DNA of 64,000 bases from Shouchella miscanthi (GTDB lineage: Bacteria > Bacillota > Bacilli > Bacillales > Bacillaceae_D): positions 3,844,001-3,908,000 of the forward strand of contig NZ_CP042163.1 in assembly GCF_007725405.1 (NCBI RefSeq). Direction: 5' to 3'. The notes beneath the pieces are model-generated. The model had not been told where the DNA came from. It saw only the letters and a program-made list of their open reading frames with translations, and searched no databases. The position numbers and the translations under genes were made by a program. How positions within the stretch are numbered: position 1 is the stretch's first letter; every line of letters starts with the position of its first letter. This document shows positions 1 to 9,569 of this stretch, in pieces.

Positions 1-1650
1 CGTTTCATCATTGTAAATTGATGCAACATATGAAACTTCACTTTGACCATATGCATAAACATTTTTTATCGGGATGGAAATTAAACCTGCTTGTCTTTCC
101 ATCGATTCTAAATCAAGTTTAGCGACAGCTAGAAAGTTATGGACGATTGAATTTAAATCGATTGAAACTAATTCCGATTTGTTTTTGTAGACGACGTACG
201 TATTTCCATTAATGATAGCAGCTTTTTTGAAGTTCTGCTTACTTGCTATTGCCCGGTGAGCCCCCACATCCATGTAGTTAAATTTCGTAGAAAGATCCCA
301 TGGTTGATGCGCATCATCGTAATCTTGGATAAAATCATCTAGTGTTAGTCTAAATGTAAGCTCACCACGAACATTAAAATAGGAGTCATGCTGATCAAAG
401 TGGAATTTAGAATCTATCACGTCTTGAACTTCCCAAGTAGTTCTTGTAAAACGTCCTTTTATAGAAGGCGAGTATTGATTCCCCTTTGAATCTAACTCAT
501 TCATATACAGTAATGACGCAGGTAAAACTGACTTAATTTCTTCTTGACAATCAATTTGTACCTCGTTAGGGCTTCCCTTAAAGTTTACATTTCTTTCTTC
601 ATCATACGTAACCACTGCATCTGTAGTAATTATTAATGAATCTTCTTCAAACGAAAGAGTTCTCAAATAACTTCTTGATGTAGTCTCTGCTTTTGATTGG
701 GAGAACTTTCTTACAAGATCTAAACGGCCTTTTCCCAACAAATAATCAATAATCTTATGTCGAGTATCTAAACGCTCCACAATAGCAGATTCAACAAAGC
801 GATCTTTCCATTCCATTGCTTTGTCGAACTCAATTTGTTGAGTATCTTTACTTTTTTTGTGAAAGTTCCCTCTTAATGCTCCTAAGACTCTGGTTCTGTA
901 CCAATGTGTTATCATGTAATCTAAATCTTCACCTTTAAGGTTTTCTTTAAATGAAGACGCCACATTATTGATCTGCTCCCACTTATACTCAAGATCTTTG
1001 CCAAAACCAGCTGAATGATTTTGTTCTCGCCAATGGTAAACAGGATAATCGGCTAATATGCCTATTCGTGGATTCTTGCTAAAGACGAGACAAGAGAACA
1101 TGACGTCTTCCCACCAGACTTTATCTCCTTCATAAAAGTAAAGATTATGCTGCTCAATAAACGTTCTTCTATATAATTTGGGTACCGTCATCGGACCCAT
1201 TGCTTGTACACCTATGGTTTCAGCACCAACAACATTTTCTTTAAATTGTTCCCATCCCCAACCCCATCCTTTTGTGCGGATTACTTTTGGATTAACAACA
1301 TCTAAGTCATTGTCTTTTGCAAAATTGTACATTCGCTCTAAAGCTTGAGGAAAAATAGTGTCATCATCATCACAAAAGAAAACATATTCTCCTTGTGCCA
1401 CTTTCGTACCTTTATTTCGCGGCCTACTTCCCCAACCTGATGGAGAAATTCTATGAACTTGATAATGAATATATTCTCTTGTTTTTTCTTTTAATCGACT
1501 GAACGCCGAAAAATCGTCCGACCCATCATCTATAAACAGGACTTCAAACTCACTGGAATTTAATGTTTGTTTATTCAAAGACTCTACTATTCGGTTTAAC
1601 TTATCTTCTTTGTTGTTATAAGTTGGGATGATGACACTTACTTTAATCAT
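1..1650 (-). CDS. Family 2 glycosyltransferase, TarS-like (partial)
   Basis: The reading frame opens at ATG 1648-1650 after a strong GGAGGAG site and runs off the window edge, so the C-terminus is missing; about 550 residues are visible. The N-terminal GT-A domain begins MIKVSVIIPTYN and has a metal/nucleotide-binding acidic run DDDD at residues 94-97, followed by a conserved WWED acceptor-side motif. The long C-terminal part, rich in beta-strand-like stretches, matches the layout of TarS, which adds sugar to wall teichoic acid polyol-phosphate. The family-2 assignment is secure. The teichoic acid role is inferred from domain layout; other polyol or polysaccharide glycosyltransferases are possible. 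It has no membrane segment and would act at the inner face of the membrane. Confidence 0.8.
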   Translation of the reverse strand, partial: MIKVSVIIPTYNNKEDKLNRIVESLNKQTLNSSEFEVLFIDDGSDDFSAFSRLKEKTREYIHYQVHRISPSGWGSRPRNKGTKVAQGEYVFFCDDDDTIFPQALERMYNFAKDNDLDVVNPKVIRTKGWGWGWEQFKENVVGAETIGVQAMGPMTVPKLYRRTFIEQHNLYFYEGDKVWWEDVMFSCLVFSKNPRIGILADYPVYHWREQNHSAGFGKDLEYKWEQINNVASSFKENLKGEDLDYMITHWYRTRVLGALRGNFHKKSKDTQQIEFDKAMEWKDRFVESAIVERLDTRHKIIDYLLGKGRLDLVRKFSQSKAETTSRSYLRTLSFEEDSLIITTDAVVTYDEERNVNFKGSPNEVQIDCQEEIKSVLPASLLYMNELDSKGNQYSPSIKGRFTRTTWEVQDVIDSKFHFDQHDSYFNVRGELTFRLTLDDFIQDYDDAHQPWDLSTKFNYMDVGAHRAIASKQNFKKAAIINGNTYVVYKNKSELVSIDLNSIVHNFLAVAKLDLESMERQAGLISIPIKNVYAYGQSEVSYVASIYNDET

Positions 1651-1885
1651 AACTTGCTCCTCCATGTTGTTCTACCCATTTAAAAATCCTGTTATCGTCA
1701 CATTATTTGCGAGTTTCCTCATCCTAACACATTTAAATTGAAAAGGTGAATGAAGATCATGTAATATTTTTTTGATAAATAATGATGCTTTTCTATACAT
1801 TGTCAAAAACAACTCGTTATTTTGTGAAAAAAACTGACACTTGACCAAAAAAAGCATATTTTATATGTTTACCCCAAAATGCATA

Positions 1886-1923
1886 AAGAAAACCTCCGCT
1901 TACAGTATGTAAGCGAAGGTTTT
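1886..1923 (-). terminator. Rho-independent terminator of the glucosaminidase gene
   Basis: A hairpin with arms AACCTCCGCTTAC and GTAAGCGAAGGTT (one mismatch) sits directly after the stop codon of the minus-strand gene and is followed in that direction by TTTTCTTTAT. The rest of 1651-1928 holds the promoter region of the glycosyltransferase; I see no gene there. Confidence 0.8.
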
Positions 1924-1928
1924 TTCTA

Positions 1929-3695
1929 CTATCCATCAAACCTCGGAATTTCCAATACGAGATTATAAGACCCAATTTCTTGATAAAGGTTATACATGTT
2001 ATTTACTTGCTTAAACGCCCAGCCAATATCCGTCGCGTATTGATGAGTAGGTCGACCATTCTCAATCAGCCCATCAATGTTCCAACGCATTTTGTACAGC
2101 GTATTTTGTCCTGCTTTCACATAACTGTTTCCTATATAACCAGCACCACCAACAATCGCTTTATATGGTGAGTCCCAACCTTCATTGTAAGCACGCTCTA
2201 GTCCGCATTCGTTTGGACATGCATCAACAGCACCAATTCCAAACATATTGTAGACAATTGTACCATTGTATTCATTTCCTGAAGCGAGAAATGATGTGCC
2301 GTGACCTGTTTCAAGCAATGCGTGAGAAAGCAAATAAATTTCATTTACACCGTGCATGCGACCAGCGTCAATAAATGCTTGACCTTGACCGCTTAGTGTT
2401 CCTTTTCCTTCTAAATACTGATTTAACACTTCTACCGTTACACCACTCGACTGAGCTAAATCAAGAAACTGAAATTGTTGTCTCTCATCATGAATGAAGT
2501 TATTCGGATTCATGTAGTACGCTATATCTTCTACGGATGCTCGAACCCAGTGGAGTTGGTACCATCCATTTTGCGGATTGCCACGAACCGTTACTCTTGT
2601 ATCTCTTGTTAAACGGTCAACGACTGCATAAGCAGTACTTGGTCCACTACGTACATTTAACACGTCTGCATTCACGTAGTAGTAATTCCCTGTACTGTTA
2701 TAAGAAATATACTCTGCCGAAACAAATTGACGATACGTATCCGTAACAGCGTAAACCCCATGCTGACGCTGAGCCGCTTCTTCTAAAGAGATGTTATACG
2801 GTATATAGGTATGATCGTTCAAATGCTTTTCATTAATCCAAACTTCTTGTTCATTAAGCATCCCTTGATACCATACCTCTTCACCCTTTTGCTCCGTTAA
2901 ATGAACGTCAAAGCGTGCGCTTTTATGGCTACTAAGATCAAACAGCTTGTTTTCACTACCACCCCAAGCTATGTTAAACGCAGCTCCTTGCCCACTAATG
3001 TAACGTACTTTACTTGTTCGTTCAATTTGTACGCTATGTTCAGAAGTAACTTCTTTCTCAGATAGGTCATCAGCTATTTTATCATCTTCTGGAACTTTCA
3101 CCTCTACTTGATTTCCTATGTTTCCAACCTTCGTATCGTTTTCTGATACATTTTCGTTTGTTTCCTCTTCCGTCGCATTTTCGCCTGTCGTGTTACCAAC
3201 ATCTTCCTCGAAGGCTTCACTTATTGGTTCTTCAAGTGTAACGTCTTCAGTACGTTGTTCTTTTTCGTCCCCACCACCGTCCTCGTCAATGATCTCTTTC
3301 TTTGTTTCTTCTATTGATTGATCAGCATCCGACATGTCATCGGAGATCGAGTCGTTTTCTTCATTTGAAATAAAGTCTTCTTCTAGAGGATCCTCTTCTT
3401 GATGTAAAGGCAAATTTTCTTGTATGTATACGGCTAGCCGCTCACGAAGTTCCATTTCTTCCAACCCAAATTGATCCATAAAAAAAGAAATGTATTGCTC
3501 TTCAGATAAACCTTCCGATTTCATTATTGTATATAGACAATCACTCGTTAAAAGCTGCTCAAATGACCCTTCCTCATCTTGTGTCAGGCATTGTTCAATG
3601 ACATGTGTACCTTCCTGCATCGCTTGAGTTACGTATGGTAAAGTAAGATTTGAAGTGAACAAAAGAATTAATAGTACTAAACCAATTTTCTTCAT
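1929..3695 (-). CDS. Secreted N-acetylglucosaminidase with SH3 domain (autolysin)
   Basis: Predicted to cut the glycan strands of peptidoglycan outside the cell. I chose ATG 3693-3695 (MKKIGLVLL) because an upstream in-frame ATG overlaps the AGGGGG ribosome site. Order of parts: signal peptide (residues 1-25), a region of about 180 residues including a long, strongly acidic Glu/Asp/Ser linker, a first SH3-like segment (about 225-290), a clear bacterial SH3b (around 340-390, with VNADVLNVRSGPS), then a glucosaminidase domain to the C-terminus. The likely catalytic Glu lies in HALLETGHGTS. Architecture resembles LytD/Atl-type glucosaminidases. The acidic linker fits secreted proteins of alkaliphiles. 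Monocistronic, followed by its own terminator. Confidence 0.85.
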   Translation of the reverse strand: MKKIGLVLLILLFTSNLTLPYVTQAMQEGTHVIEQCLTQDEEGSFEQLLTSDCLYTIMKSEGLSEEQYISFFMDQFGLEEMELRERLAVYIQENLPLHQEEDPLEEDFISNEENDSISDDMSDADQSIEETKKEIIDEDGGGDEKEQRTEDVTLEEPISEAFEEDVGNTTGENATEEETNENVSENDTKVGNIGNQVEVKVPEDDKIADDLSEKEVTSEHSVQIERTSKVRYISGQGAAFNIAWGGSENKLFDLSSHKSARFDVHLTEQKGEEVWYQGMLNEQEVWINEKHLNDHTYIPYNISLEEAAQRQHGVYAVTDTYRQFVSAEYISYNSTGNYYYVNADVLNVRSGPSTAYAVVDRLTRDTRVTVRGNPQNGWYQLHWVRASVEDIAYYMNPNNFIHDERQQFQFLDLAQSSGVTVEVLNQYLEGKGTLSGQGQAFIDAGRMHGVNEIYLLSHALLETGHGTSFLASGNEYNGTIVYNMFGIGAVDACPNECGLERAYNEGWDSPYKAIVGGAGYIGNSYVKAGQNTLYKMRWNIDGLIENGRPTHQYATDIGWAFKQVNNMYNLYQEIGSYNLVLEIPRFDG

Positions 3696-3901
3696 TCTTA
3701 TCCCCCTCATTTAGTCGTATTGGCAATAAAAAAAAGAGCGACTTTATCACTCTTTTTTTACCTTTCCTACAGTATTCAATTGCGCAAGTCCACATGTCTT
3801 TCCTGTCAGAAATAAATCAAACTATACTTTTTAAAATACAACCTCACATTTATTCTTTTTTTCAGAATAATGCATTACAATAGAAAAAAGGAGGCGACAG
3901 A

Positions 3902-4351
3902 ATGTCATCTATTCGTGATTTAACAGGAATGATTGAAGAGATAAAGCAGTTAAAGGAAATGGATGAAGACACTCTCTTAGAACCACTCGCAGAGGGAAAG
4001 TGGTCGGTACGCGAGATTGTTGGACATCTTTATAATTGGGATGCTCACAATACATCGAATATGGTGCCGTTTATGGAAGATGGCGCCCAATTACCCGCTT
4101 TTCCTAGCCACGACTCATTTAATGAGGCTGGTTTGAAGGGACTAGAAAACGTTGATGTCTATACACTTATCAACCACTTTATTTCACAACGTGCTCAATT
4201 CATTGAAACGTTAGAAGCGGTTGATCCATCAGCTCAATTTACCATTGGTAAAGGGAAGCGTAAGTTTTCAGCGGAAAGCTTTGCGAAGATATTTGTTCAC
4301 CATGATCAAGAGCATCGACCACAGCTCCACGAAAAGGCAGACCTCAGATGA
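3902..4351 (+). CDS. DinB-like four-helix protein
   Basis: A 149-residue soluble protein with the DinB/DfsX-like pattern: EGKWSVREIVGHLYNWD near residues 29-45 and a C-terminal HHDQEHRPQLHE. The spaced histidines (in GHLYNWD, and in HHDQEH) are the usual metal ligands of the superfamily, which includes thiol-dependent S-transferases; the actual reaction is unknown. A ribosome site AAAGGAGG lies 6 nt before ATG. Its stop overlaps the start of the Nudix gene by 4 nt (ATGA), so the two are translationally coupled and probably serve one detoxification or housekeeping role. Confidence 0.75.
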   Translation: MSSIRDLTGMIEEIKQLKEMDEDTLLEPLAEGKWSVREIVGHLYNWDAHNTSNMVPFMEDGAQLPAFPSHDSFNEAGLKGLENVDVYTLINHFISQRAQFIETLEAVDPSAQFTIGKGKRKFSAESFAKIFVHHDQEHRPQLHEKADLR

Positions 4352-4836
4352 CTAGCTTAGACGTTTATTGGGGAAATGGTCTCGTTCAATTGACTTGGGT
4401 ACCAATGACGACTCTCCCTTTTGCTGAGAAGATAACAAGTGCTCACGGATTTTGCTTCTATCAAAATCAGGTAATGCTCGTTTATTTAAAAAAGAGGGGC
4501 TGGGATTTGCCTGGAGGGCATGTGGAAAAAGGGGAGACACCTAAAGCCGCTTTCCAGCGAGAATGTTTTGAAGAAGGGTATGTCTCAGGTGATTGCACGT
4601 TGCTTGGTTGCATCAAAGTGAACCATGAAAAAAATAGTGCTTGGAATGAAACAAGCCCCTACCCTAAAATCGGCTATCAAGCTTTTTATCGAATGAATGT
4701 ATCAACGCTCCACCCCTTTTCCGGACATTTCGAAGCAACGAAGCGAACGTTTGTGGATCCGAATCAGTATGGAGGTTGGCACCATGGCTGGCATCGTGTG
4801 TATGCGTCGGCGCTCACAGAAGCTCTACGCTTCTGA
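4348..4836 (+). CDS. Nudix hydrolase
   Basis: A 162-residue cytoplasmic protein with a Nudix box near residues 52-74: GHVEKGETPKAAF, then QRECFEEGYV. The catalytic REx2EE core is intact, but the glycine that normally follows EEx is a tyrosine (EEGYV instead of EExGU), a departure from the consensus. Nudix enzymes hydrolyse nucleoside diphosphates linked to another group; the substrate cannot be read from the sequence. The start ATG overlaps the stop of the DinB-like gene, so translation is coupled. Confidence 0.8.
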   Translation: MTSLDVYWGNGLVQLTWVPMTTLPFAEKITSAHGFCFYQNQVMLVYLKKRGWDLPGGHVEKGETPKAAFQRECFEEGYVSGDCTLLGCIKVNHEKNSAWNETSPYPKIGYQAFYRMNVSTLHPFSGHFEATKRTFVDPNQYGGWHHGWHRVYASALTEALRF

Positions 4837-4879
4837 CGCCTGATCATGTCATTCGTTAAAAGAAGGAGTGTAATAGGAA

Positions 4880-4960
4880 ATGGTTTTGCCACTTGAATAT
4901 GAAATTAGAGCGCATACAATTAGCGCTCTAACGAGAAAATCAAAAGACGGGGTGAAGTAA
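4880..4960 (+). CDS. Possible 26-residue peptide
   Basis: Starts at ATG 4880 after AGAAGGAG (spacing about 11 nt) and encodes a 26-residue basic peptide beginning MVLPLEYEIRAH. The 9-bp perfect hairpin at 4905-4931 lies inside it. No family recognised. It may simply be part of the 3' untranslated region of the Nudix transcript; the ribosome site is the only support. Confidence 0.2.
   Translation: MVLPLEYEIRAHTISALTRKSKDGVK
4905..4931. repeat. Perfect 9-bp inverted repeat
   Basis: Arms TTAGAGCGC (4905-4913) and GCGCTCTAA (4923-4931) with a 9-nt loop, between the convergent Nudix and histidine kinase genes. It lacks a T-tract on either strand, so it is a weak terminator candidate or an mRNA 3'-end stabiliser. 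Confidence 0.5.
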
Positions 4961-4972
4961 AGAAAGGATTAC

Positions 4973-7177
4973 CTAAAGCGCAGGCAAGAGAACCGTCGCT
5001 TTAAAGAGATCACCGTCTACTTCAAGCTGTACATCCCCTCCATGTAATTGGGCAATCGATTTAGCAATAGCGAGCCCGAGACCTGACCCTTCTGTATGGC
5101 GTGATGAATCACCACGCTTAAACCGCTCAAATAATTCGTCTATATTTTCCCCTAATTCATAGTTTGTAACGTTTTTAAAGCTGATTTTTATTCGATTTTC
5201 TTCTTTTCGTGCGTGTATATACACCCGGGTTTCAGGAAGCGCATAACGCAGGATATTTGTCAGCAGATTATCAAACACACGCCAAAGCTTTTGCCCATCC
5301 ACTTTTGCATACAATGGTTCGCTCTCCTCTTTTACGCGAAAATGGAGAGAAGAGGCTTCAATCGCTTGATTACTTTCCGCTAACGCTTGCTTAAGCAATT
5401 GATTTAAATCTACGGTTTCCGTTTTTAACTCTACGTTCCCACTCGCCATTTTTGATGCTTCAAATAAATCCTCTATTAACAGTTTAAGACGCTGTGATTT
5501 TCGATCAATAATATCAATATACGAAGCTCGTTCTTCATGGCTAAGGTTATCGTTTTTTAGAAGCTCTGTGTACGTAATGACTGAGGTAAGTGGTGTTCGT
5601 AAGTCATGGCTAACATTTGTAATTAATTCTGTTTTCAAGCGCTCACTTTTTAGTTGTTTTTGCTGTGAGTGCTGTAAGCCTTCTTTTAGTTGGTTAAGGG
5701 TTTGTGCTAGATCACTAAGAACAGCGCCTCCTTTAATTGGAAGGGGCTCAGCGGCTTCGCCTGCAACGATTTTTTTCGACTCTTTTATCAGGTTGTTAAA
5801 ATATCCAACTCTTTTTAAAAGAAGGATGAACAGCGGCAATCCGACTAGTAACAATGCGATAAGATAGAAAAGAAGAAAAATAGCTTCTATAAAAAAGAGT
5901 GGAAACCCTACTCCAAATAAAAACACTGTCCCGAGTAATAAGCTCAATTGTATTCCAACCGACCGATGTTCAAACACCTCTTTTATCATCGTAGTGAAAC
6001 GGTACATTATTGAACGCTTAGCTAATTCTTTAAGTGACTCCGTCTTCTTCATTGTCAAACATCTATAGACGACGATGAAAAGCAGCCCAATGCACAAAAG
6101 AAACATCGCTAGTGAAAAAAGAGTTGAAGCAGTTGAATACTCACTTAAATAGAGCAGATTGTTGGCAAACTGATCCCCAAAAATAAGCAACAAGATACTT
6201 AAGATGATGGCGATACCGAGTAAAAGATCTGTCGGAACACGTTCTAACTTTAACCCCTTCGTTGATTCGGCTAACTCGTTACGAATCCTTCTAAACGATC
6301 TGCCTGCTGTTGTGACCAAACCGACGCCTAAAAGAGCGAGCCCTACTAAGGAAAGCTGTCTTTTTCTATAGTCATCAGCCGCTGATGTTATGGCGCTTGT
6401 TCGGTCAGATGGAATGCCGATTGCTCCTTCATAGCTCATGTTTGTTTCTTCATTAGTTGTAGCAGTAGCCTCACTTAAAAACCAGCCTTCAGAATTGTAG
6501 AATGGATAGTTACTCTCCATTAACCCATTCATATCCGTATAAGACTGGTACATTTCCATACTATCTTCATCGAACGATTCCTCCCAGCGGCTTTTGACAA
6601 CGTGATCCATATTCGTGTAGACATCACCTGTTTCGTGAGAGATAAAATAATAGTGAAAGGTTGATTCTAGTCGATGGAAAATTTGACGTTCTCTTTCAAG
6701 ATAGACAAACTGATCTTTTAGTTGCTGTTCTTTTTCTGCTTGAATTCTAGCGGTAAGGGCCTCATCATCAAAGATTTCACGGACTGCAGCAATGTCTTTA
6801 TCCCGTTGTTCTCTTAAAACTTGAGCCATCTCACCCCCTTCGTCAAGCTCATTCCACTCTAATTCATCTTGGTAGTGCTGATGAATGGATTGAATGTCTC
6901 CGAACTCTACCCCATACTCATAGCGGTACTCATTCAAATCTTCTTCCGTCACTTTAATTGCTTCTATCTCTTCTTCCAACGTTTGGTCTTTAAATTCAAA
7001 CTGAACCACTTTGGTCAGAAAATCATCCAATTCATGTTGAAATGTTGGTGTTTTGTAATAGTTTTTATACGTATAGGTGTCGCTATAATAAAGAACAACA
7101 AACAATGATCCAATTCCTGCGCTGAGAAGAAACAGCCAGCCAATTTGTTTCCATCTACTTTTCCATTTTGTAGCCAA
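4973..7177 (-). CDS. Multi-membrane-span sensor histidine kinase
   Basis: A 734-residue kinase starting at TTG 7175-7177, preceded by AAAGGTGG. Order: membrane segment at about 12-32, a large extracellular domain to about residue 270 that is rich in charged, helix-like sequence, then five membrane segments (about 275-455), a short linker, the H-box NVSHDLRTPLTS (phospho-acceptor His), and an ATPase domain with GSGLGLAIAKSI. The catalytic part resembles VanS/PhoR-type kinases that pair with OmpR-family regulators. The extracellular domain is not one I recognise, so the signal is unknown. It overlaps the upstream regulator gene by 23 nt and is the second gene of that pair. Confidence 0.88.
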   Translation of the reverse strand: MATKWKSRWKQIGWLFLLSAGIGSLFVVLYYSDTYTYKNYYKTPTFQHELDDFLTKVVQFEFKDQTLEEEIEAIKVTEEDLNEYRYEYGVEFGDIQSIHQHYQDELEWNELDEGGEMAQVLREQRDKDIAAVREIFDDEALTARIQAEKEQQLKDQFVYLERERQIFHRLESTFHYYFISHETGDVYTNMDHVVKSRWEESFDEDSMEMYQSYTDMNGLMESNYPFYNSEGWFLSEATATTNEETNMSYEGAIGIPSDRTSAITSAADDYRKRQLSLVGLALLGVGLVTTAGRSFRRIRNELAESTKGLKLERVPTDLLLGIAIILSILLLIFGDQFANNLLYLSEYSTASTLFSLAMFLLCIGLLFIVVYRCLTMKKTESLKELAKRSIMYRFTTMIKEVFEHRSVGIQLSLLLGTVFLFGVGFPLFFIEAIFLLFYLIALLLVGLPLFILLLKRVGYFNNLIKESKKIVAGEAAEPLPIKGGAVLSDLAQTLNQLKEGLQHSQQKQLKSERLKTELITNVSHDLRTPLTSVITYTELLKNDNLSHEERASYIDIIDRKSQRLKLLIEDLFEASKMASGNVELKTETVDLNQLLKQALAESNQAIEASSLHFRVKEESEPLYAKVDGQKLWRVFDNLLTNILRYALPETRVYIHARKEENRIKISFKNVTNYELGENIDELFERFKRGDSSRHTEGSGLGLAIAKSIAQLHGGDVQLEVDGDLFKATVLLPAL

Positions 7178-7844
7178 TACCCCATACCACCTTTATATAC
7201 GTTGGATTTTTCGGGTCTAATTCAATCTTCTCGCGAATGCGACGAATATGAACAGCGACCGTATTTTCAGATTGGTAATGTGGTTCATTCCACACTCGTT
7301 CATAAATCTCTTCAATCGAAAAGACGCGCCCAGCATAGGTTAGCAATAGTTCTACAATTCGAAATTCAATTGGAGTAAGTTTGATTAGCCGATCATCAAC
7401 ACATACTTGTTTTGCGCTTTTATCTAGTGTGAGGCCTCGTAAATGAAGGGCTTCACTTTTTATGTATTGTTCGAATTTTACATAGCGGCGCAACTGTGAC
7501 TTTACTCGGGCAACTAGTTCAAGAGGGTTAAACGGTTTGGTTACATAGTCATCTGCTCCAACCTGTAGTCCGATAATTTTGTCTGTATCTTCACTTTTTG
7601 CACTTAATAGAATAATAGGGATGTGCTGCTTGTCTCGAATTTTTAGCGTCGTTTTTATTCCGTCAAGTTTAGGCATCATAACGTCTAATACAATTAAATG
7701 GATGGTTTTCTCTTCTAGCATTTGAATAGCCTCAAGTCCGTCACCTGCATGAACAACGTCAATGTTTTCATGTCGTAAATAAATGCTAATTGCTTCTCGA
7801 ATTTCAACTTCATCATCCACTACTAGTACTTGGTAACGATCCAT
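7155..7844 (-). CDS. OmpR/PhoB-family response regulator
   Basis: A 229-residue regulator. The receiver domain (1-120) has the acidic pair D10-D11, phospho-acceptor D54 in LIVLDVMMP, and the conserved Lys in YVTKPFNP. The C-terminal winged helix (about 135-229) contains the usual LTPIEFRIVELLL and AVHIRRIREKIE. It would be phosphorylated by the kinase encoded immediately downstream with a 23-nt overlap and would bind promoter repeats. Overall resemblance is to VanR/YclJ-type regulators. Targets cannot be read; the neighbours give no obvious regulon. Confidence 0.9.
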   Translation of the reverse strand: MDRYQVLVVDDEVEIREAISIYLRHENIDVVHAGDGLEAIQMLEEKTIHLIVLDVMMPKLDGIKTTLKIRDKQHIPIILLSAKSEDTDKIIGLQVGADDYVTKPFNPLELVARVKSQLRRYVKFEQYIKSEALHLRGLTLDKSAKQVCVDDRLIKLTPIEFRIVELLLTYAGRVFSIEEIYERVWNEPHYQSENTVAVHIRRIREKIELDPKNPTYIKVVWGIGYKMEK

Positions 7845-8006
7845 TTGAATCTACACTCCTTTCCCCCTCTTAGTATAGCGTGTCTTTGTTCTTAACATTA
7901 GTATAGCTGGTAAATCTTACTACAAAGTGACGATTTTTCTTAAGAATTTCTTACGAAAGCTGGTCCCTTCCATTATAAGAAGCACGCGAGAGACCAAGTG
8001 AAAAAG

Positions 8007-8043
8007 AAAAAAGCCGTACGAGCATACCGCTCATAAGGCTTTT
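8007..8043 (-). terminator. Terminator of the tctABC operon
   Basis: On the minus strand, AAAAGCCTTATGAGC pairs with GCTCGTACGGCTTTT around a short loop and is followed by TTC/T-rich sequence, 6 nt after the TctA stop codon. Confidence 0.8.
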
Positions 8044-8048
8044 CTGTC

Positions 8049-9557
8049 CTACATTCCAATTGATTGATCACTGCTTTTGCGTCGTTTGACTGCATTTCTC
8101 CACGTCGGAATCACAAGCGAGAGGACCGTTAACACAATTAATGATAAAGCAAGCGGACTTTGTGCGAAAATCGCTAATGAACCATCAGAAATGGTTAAAG
8201 ATTGACGTAACATTTGTTCCATCATCCCACCAAGGATAAAGGCTAAAATGAATGGTGCTGCAGGAAAAGCAAAAATGCGCATAAGATAGCCAAGGATGCC
8301 AAACAAGACAAGCAAATAAAGATCAAACGTACTAAAGCTAACCGCGTACACGCCGACTAAGCTAAAGATCACAACAAGTGAAATCAGCAAAGGTCGAGGA
8401 ACAGCTAAAATCTTCACGAAATATGGGATGAGCGGTAGATTTAAGATTAATAGAAAGACGTTACCAATGTACATACTGGCAATGACACCCCAAAAAACGG
8501 TTGGGTTTTCTGTAATTAAAAGCGGTCCCGGCTGTAAGCCTAATACGAGAAACGCACCTAGCATGACAGCTGTTGTTCCTGAACCTGGAATCCCTAGGGA
8601 CAGAAGCGGCACAAACGCACCGCTAGTAGCGGCATTATTGGCCGTTTCAGGTCCAGTCAGTCCTTTAATAGACCCCTTACCAAACTCCTCCGGATTCTTC
8701 GCTAGTTTTTTCTCGGAAATATAAGCAATGAATGAAGAAATCGTCGCACCTGCTCCTGGTAAGATACCAAGGAGAAAACCGAGAAACGATTGTCTTGTCA
8801 TTGGTCCTTTCATTTCATTTAAATCTGATTTACTCAGCTTCAAACTGCCAATATTTTTAAAGCCACTCATGGATTCTCGTCGATTTAAAATAAGGAAACA
8901 CACTTCAGCGAGCGCAAAAACACCAAGGGCAATAATCAAGAAGTCAATCCCATCCAATAAGTTAACGCTTCCAAAGGTAAAGCGTGTCGTACCTGTTTGT
9001 GAATCAATCCCAATGGTTACGACCATGAAACCTAAAACAGCGGAAGTTAGTGCTTTTAACGTTGAGCCTTCGCTTAAACTGGCGATTGCCGTAAGACCGA
9101 GCAGCATAAGCGCGAAGTACTCAGGTGGTCCAAAATAAATCGCGACACTTGCAAGCATGGGTGCAAACAACATAAGTAAAATAACACTTACTGTCCCACC
9201 GACAAAGGAAGCAATTGCTGATATCGCAAGAGCTTTTCCAGCTTTCCCTTGCTTCGCCATCGGATAGCCATCAAATGCCGCAGCGACTGTCCCCGCTACC
9301 CCAGGAGCGTTTAACAAAATGGAAGAAGTCGATCCTCCATACATCGACCCGTAATACACACCTGCCATCATCACAAGCGCTATAGTAGGGTCCATTCCGT
9401 ACGTGATCGGAATCATAATGGCAATGGCACTAATAGGGCCAAGTCCCGGTATCATTCCGATAATGGTTCCAAGCAACACACCAATAAAAACAAACAAAAT
9501 GCCTTCCCAACTAAAAGCAGCTGAGAACCCTTGCATTAACCCATCAAATGAACCCAT
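8049..9557 (-). CDS. tctA: TctA family large permease of tripartite tricarboxylate transporter
   Basis: A 502-residue, about 12-span membrane protein. It has the family's repeated glycine-rich motifs GMIPGLGPISAIAIM (near 35) and GILPGAGATISSF (near 263), and the conserved SGAFVPLLSLGIPGSGTTAVMLGAF. TctA is the translocation subunit of the three-part transporters that take up citrate or related carboxylates with a periplasmic-type binding protein. It is the last gene of tctC-tctB-tctA, 12 nt after tctB, and is followed by a strong terminator. Substrate is inferred as a di- or tricarboxylate from the family only. Confidence 0.92.
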   Translation of the reverse strand: MGSFDGLMQGFSAAFSWEGILFVFIGVLLGTIIGMIPGLGPISAIAIMIPITYGMDPTIALVMMAGVYYGSMYGGSTSSILLNAPGVAGTVAAAFDGYPMAKQGKAGKALAISAIASFVGGTVSVILLMLFAPMLASVAIYFGPPEYFALMLLGLTAIASLSEGSTLKALTSAVLGFMVVTIGIDSQTGTTRFTFGSVNLLDGIDFLIIALGVFALAEVCFLILNRRESMSGFKNIGSLKLSKSDLNEMKGPMTRQSFLGFLLGILPGAGATISSFIAYISEKKLAKNPEEFGKGSIKGLTGPETANNAATSGAFVPLLSLGIPGSGTTAVMLGAFLVLGLQPGPLLITENPTVFWGVIASMYIGNVFLLILNLPLIPYFVKILAVPRPLLISLVVIFSLVGVYAVSFSTFDLYLLVLFGILGYLMRIFAFPAAPFILAFILGGMMEQMLRQSLTISDGSLAIFAQSPLALSLIVLTVLSLVIPTWRNAVKRRKSSDQSIGM

Positions 9558-9569
9558 TACACGTCCCCC

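Noticed and set aside
1672-1857. Short minus-strand frame between the glycosyltransferase and glucosaminidase genes
   Set aside because: No ribosome site, no recognisable domain, and it covers the likely promoter of the glycosyltransferase.
3727-3762. Terminator-like AAAAAAGAG/CTCTTTTTT sequence
   Set aside because: It lies upstream of both divergent genes, and the central stem does not pair well.
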